Made by a program: the position numbers and the translations under genes
Assembly (NCBI GenBank): GCA_964389755.1
Contig: CAYMEW010000001.1
Span: 62,001-126,000 of the forward strand
Length of the DNA: 64,000 nucleotides
Origin: JBBSUQ01 sp964389755
Lineage (GTDB): Bacteria > Bacteroidota > Bacteroidia > Flavobacteriales_D > Crocinitomicaceae
Direction of reading: 5' to 3'
In this document: positions 61,011 to 64,000 of the stretch, one piece after another
Numbering within the stretch: position 1 is the stretch's first letter
Layout: each line of letters opens with the position of its first letter
The notes under the pieces: model-generated
Databases searched by the model: none
What the model was told of the DNA's origin: nothing
The model's input: only the letters and a program-made list of their open reading frames with translations

Positions 61011-61757
61011 TTACAACCAACGAAACAGGTCGTCGAAGAGGCGTTTTCCCCAGTCCGAATCGCCGAAATCCTTTTCGATCTTGGCCTTTAGCTCGGGCAT
61101 GGAAAATACTTTCTTCTTTTTCAGTTCGATCTCGAGTTGTTCTTTGGGTGGATTCATGACTTCCACGGACTTTGCGAAGTAGATCACGCCCCCGTCTTCA
61201 GTTGCAAGACCGAGGATCATCCCCGGCAGCCCGTCAAAACCTTCCGGTCCGAAAGTCGGTTCGATCTCCAGGCAAAACCAGGCATAGAGGCGCGTGCTGT
61301 CGTTCTTCTGCCATACGGCTTTGCGGCATTCATACCCGGCGATGATCCGTTTGCTTTCGGTCACCTGCCAGCGACGGTGCGCCATGGTATCTTTGACATA
61401 GGCCTCCTGCCCGGCGAAGCTGAGGATAGTGAGTTTCTCATCCGTGTTTTTGTTTTGGTAGACTGTATTCTTGGTGGTAGTCCACATGAGCGGATCGGCT
61501 TCTTCGGAATAGATCGGTTTGAAGATCGCGCAGGTATCGTTGAAATAGAGTGCAAAATCCTCGTTCCGGATCTTATCTTTTTCTTTGATCCATTCGCGCG
61601 TGCGCGGATCGGTGAACTTCTTAAAGAGGTTCGTGCGTCGTTCGTAAACGATCTTCCCGGCCCTGACCTGGCCTTTTCGCTGCCCGAAGGAAAGCGGTAC
61701 GAAGGCGATCAACAGGAATGCCGCCACGAGGGCTTTTCGAATGTTAGTGCCAGCCAT
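61011..61757 (-). CDS. GLPGLI family protein
   Basis: A 248-residue exported protein with a signal peptide (to about residue 25, cleavage near SFGQ). The family-defining GPEGFDGLPGMILGLAT lies at about residues 173-189. GLPGLI proteins are confined to Bacteroidota; they are commonly encoded beside TonB-type outer-membrane proteins and are suspected to work with them at the cell envelope. The start overlaps the end of the outer-membrane receptor gene by about 14 bp (or 20 bp if the Met at 61763 is used), so both form one operon and may be translationally coupled. Confidence 0.9.
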   Translation of the reverse strand: MAGTNIRKALVAAFLLIAFVPLSFGQRKGQVRAGKIVYERRTNLFKKFTDPRTREWIKEKDKIRNEDFALYFNDTCAIFKPIYSEEADPLMWTTTKNTVYQNKNTDEKLTILSFAGQEAYVKDTMAHRRWQVTESKRIIAGYECRKAVWQKNDSTRLYAWFCLEIEPTFGPEGFDGLPGMILGLATEDGGVIYFAKSVEVMNPPKEQLEIELKKKKVFSMPELKAKIEKDFGDSDWGKRLFDDLFRWL

Positions 61758-64000
61758 TTGCATCTTCTTCTTTCGTTTTGTTATTGTTAAAACGCAGGGT
61801 CAGTTTCAGCAGGAAGTAGCGTGAAATGATCTTTGTGCGGTTGTCGGTAATGATGTTTTGCGAGATCTGCCGCTGGTTATTGATGTTCTGATTGAGAATA
61901 TCATTGAGCAGCAGACTGAGTTCCAGGTTCTCGGTTTTGAGGAAGTATTTTCGAATGGCGGCATTCCAGATCAGGTAGTTGATGTTATACCCGGCCGAAC
62001 GGCGGCTGTTGATGTTGTAGGTCACTTCGGATTCTATCTTCATTTTGAAAGGAAGTGTCCAGCTAAACCCGGCGTAAAGCAAACTGGAATAATACGGCTG
62101 GTTGGATACGCTGCTCACGGAACTCTTCGGAATGTTGTATGTAAGGTCTCCGCTGATCATAAAGGAAACCGAATCGGCGTCGAAATCGAGTGCGAGCGTG
62201 GGCGACAGGCTGGTGTTGATCGTAATATTCTCCTGCCCGTTGATGTAGTTGAGGTTCCGGAAGGTATTCCCGTTGAACTGCGGACGGAAGGTAAAAAGTT
62301 TTTTATAGAACGGAAGTCCGCCACCGAACCACACGGATGCGTTGTAATTCCCGTCCACGTTTACCGTTTGTGACACCTGTCTTCCGAACTGATCGTAATC
62401 CACGGAACTGCTGAAAGCGCGGTTGGTAACGTTGAGCCAGAAACCGCTCCAGAGGTATTTTCCGGAAAGGGCCTGCCAGGTATTGAAATTCCCGTTGATG
62501 GTATGCGAATAATTGGGCAGCAGGTTCGGGTTCCCGACGCGTACCCGGTTCGGGTTGGTATTGTCCGGCACCGGCTGAAGATCGTTGATTGAAGGTTGCT
62601 GCGAGTTGGTGCTGTAGCGGATCTGGAAGCGCGTGGCCTGTGTCGGTTTGAAAATAAACTTGGCTTCGGGAAGGAAGTTGGTCACGTTCTGATGAATGGT
62701 GGTATCGGAGAGTAAGTTGTGATTGTCGATGTCGATATTTCGGGCAAAGGCACCGGCACTGATGTAGAATTTGCGCGAATCGTAGATGAGTTCCATTCCC
62801 GCATAGTGCTTTTGGCGCGTATTCTCAAAGTTGTTGGAAAGTAAGGGCACAAAGTCCGTGTATTCCGTACCGTTGCGGTTGTAGGTTTCCTTATCCTGCA
62901 CGTCATTCCCGTATTCATAAATGTATTGCGGGGAAAGTTTAAAGAGTTTGCCGAGCGGCTCGTAGTATTGCAGGCTGACGCGATGTACCTGGCTGTTGTA
63001 TTCGTTTATTTTCGACTGGTCAAGTGTATCGCTCGGGATGAGCGTATCGTAATAGGTGTTGTAGGAATGCAGGAAGCCGTCGGATGCATTGCGCTGGATG
63101 TTAAACTGGTAAAAAAGGTCGAACTCGCGTTTCGGTTTTTTGAACTTCCGGTTGAGTCGCAGGTCGTTCTGGCTATTGAAACCGTTGGATTCGTTCGTAT
63201 TATAGATCGACGTGTTGCGCGTCAGTTCATTATCCTGGTTGAGGAAGTCGGAAAGGTCTGCATTGTCAAGTTGAGCTCCCAGGAGGTTTAAGCGCGGACG
63301 GATCGTGAGTTTTGTCAGTGAATCGAGGTTGGTCTCAATGGTGAGGTTAAACGAATGCTGTTCGTTAAAGGTCTGGTTTCGCGTGCTGTCGTTGGTATAA
63401 TAAGTGGTGTCGTTGAGGAAATACTGCGACCTGCTTGCCGAGTAAGCATCGTTTTGCACGTTGTAATAAGAATAGTTGAAGTTTACCGAGGTGCTTTTCC
63501 CGAATTTCTCGGAATAATAAACACCGGCTTTGAAGGTACGCGGGATTCCGGATGTATTGTTCCCTCCGTAATAGGTGTTCCCGAAACCGTCATCGAAACC
63601 GCCGCTGCGTTCATTATCGAGACCGAACTTATTGAGGTCCCCGTAACCGAAGCTGGAGCGCGGGGTATTGGAACCGAGTGCGAAAACGGAGATCTTCTGG
63701 CGTTTATTGAACTTATTGGCGAGGAGTTCTCCTTCGTAGAATCGATTAAAATCACTGGCCATGGAAGCCCTTCCGAAGTATCCTTTTTTAGCGTCTTCCT
63801 TCAACTTGAGGTCGAGCACCTGGATGGTCTCATCTTCTCCCTCGGCGGCATTTTCATTCTTTTTTTCGTAAACCTGCACCGATTGGACACCATTTGCACC
63901 GAGGTTCTTGGTAGCGATGCTGGGGTCGGATCCAAAGAATTCATCTCCGTCCACCAGTACCTGGCTGACTTCTTTTCCCTGTGAGCGGATCTTTCCGTCC
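61744..64000 (-). CDS. Outer-membrane beta-barrel protein, TonB-dependent-receptor-like (5' truncated)
   Basis: The frame stays open to the window edge, so the N-terminus (signal peptide and carboxypeptidase-regulatory-like domain) lies outside; about 752 residues are visible. At the edge the sequence reads DGKIRSQGKEVSQVLVDGDEFFG, then a plug-like segment with SVQVYEKK. This is the typical start of the plug/barrel region of the outer-membrane beta-barrel family linked to GLPGLI proteins. The remainder is a strand-rich barrel with many Tyr/Asn/Phe repeats, ending in a region with LKLTLRFNN near the C-terminus. Presumably it takes up or exports a substrate across the outer membrane; the substrate is unknown. 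Confidence 0.85.
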   Translation of the reverse strand, partial: DGKIRSQGKEVSQVLVDGDEFFGSDPSIATKNLGANGVQSVQVYEKKNENAAEGEDETIQVLDLKLKEDAKKGYFGRASMASDFNRFYEGELLANKFNKRQKISVFALGSNTPRSSFGYGDLNKFGLDNERSGGFDDGFGNTYYGGNNTSGIPRTFKAGVYYSEKFGKSTSVNFNYSYYNVQNDAYSASRSQYFLNDTTYYTNDSTRNQTFNEQHSFNLTIETNLDSLTKLTIRPRLNLLGAQLDNADLSDFLNQDNELTRNTSIYNTNESNGFNSQNDLRLNRKFKKPKREFDLFYQFNIQRNASDGFLHSYNTYYDTLIPSDTLDQSKINEYNSQVHRVSLQYYEPLGKLFKLSPQYIYEYGNDVQDKETYNRNGTEYTDFVPLLSNNFENTRQKHYAGMELIYDSRKFYISAGAFARNIDIDNHNLLSDTTIHQNVTNFLPEAKFIFKPTQATRFQIRYSTNSQQPSINDLQPVPDNTNPNRVRVGNPNLLPNYSHTINGNFNTWQALSGKYLWSGFWLNVTNRAFSSSVDYDQFGRQVSQTVNVDGNYNASVWFGGGLPFYKKLFTFRPQFNGNTFRNLNYINGQENITINTSLSPTLALDFDADSVSFMISGDLTYNIPKSSVSSVSNQPYYSSLLYAGFSWTLPFKMKIESEVTYNINSRRSAGYNINYLIWNAAIRKYFLKTENLELSLLLNDILNQNINNQRQISQNIITDNRTKIISRYFLLKLTLRFNNNKTKEEDANGWH

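Overview
The window looks like chromosome of a Bacteroidota bacterium, probably a Flavobacteriales-type lineage; I cannot name the genus. The evidence is six secreted proteins with type IX secretion (T9SS) C-terminal sorting domains, Bacteroidota promoter boxes (TAnnTTTG, in places with a TTTG-like -33 box), a GLPGLI-family protein beside a TonB-type outer-membrane protein, few Shine-Dalgarno sequences, and DUF3109 and YetF genes typical of the group. By eye, base composition is near 50% GC, except an AT-rich stretch at about 48.27-50.75 kb.

Layout. 0-5.3 kb: end of an unknown gene, a membrane protein, thioredoxin, inorganic pyrophosphatase, then a cobalamin riboswitch in front of a three-repeat T9SS-exported protein, a lipoprotein and a small membrane protein. 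5.4-12 kb: tRNA-fMet, two T9SS cargo proteins (one a secreted endonuclease/exonuclease/phosphatase-fold enzyme), and a membrane protein/winged-helix regulator/CreD locus carrying the same 17-bp palindrome twice. 12-17.8 kb: a 1,789-residue adhesin-like protein with about fifteen 80-residue repeats and a small secreted partner, divergent from an ECF sigma/anti-sigma pair at 17.9-19.4 kb. 19.4-31 kb: housekeeping genes (ispD, metF, radA, bacilliredoxin, infB-nusA-rimP, DUF3109, DnaJ-like). 31-34.6 kb: a large T9SS choice-of-anchor I protein.

34.7-45.6 kb is a signalling block: a 7TM-DISM/SpoIIE phosphatase, YetF, a lone receiver, a receiver-PAS-kinase, a 1,341-residue hybrid kinase with three receivers, another receiver, CheR and CheB, with no chemoreceptor, CheA or CheW in the window. 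It is followed by two tandem paralogous lipoproteins and a rifampin ADP-ribosyltransferase with a helical N-terminal extension. 48.3-50.8 kb is AT-rich, holds an AAA/DUF4143 ATPase and a one-TM protein, and abuts the 3' end of a tRNA-Leu gene.

51-64 kb: a GIY-YIG nuclease remnant, a putative sulfur-metabolism group (DoxD/DoxA-type thiosulfate:quinone oxidoreductase, exported DsrE-like protein, unknown small protein), an ECF sigma/anti-sigma pair whose anti-sigma partner has a barrel-like C-terminus, hutI, another T9SS protein, fumC, a 50-residue membrane protein, and a GLPGLI protein in an operon with an outer-membrane receptor that runs off the window.

All calls come from reading the sequence and recalled family knowledge; no searches were run.
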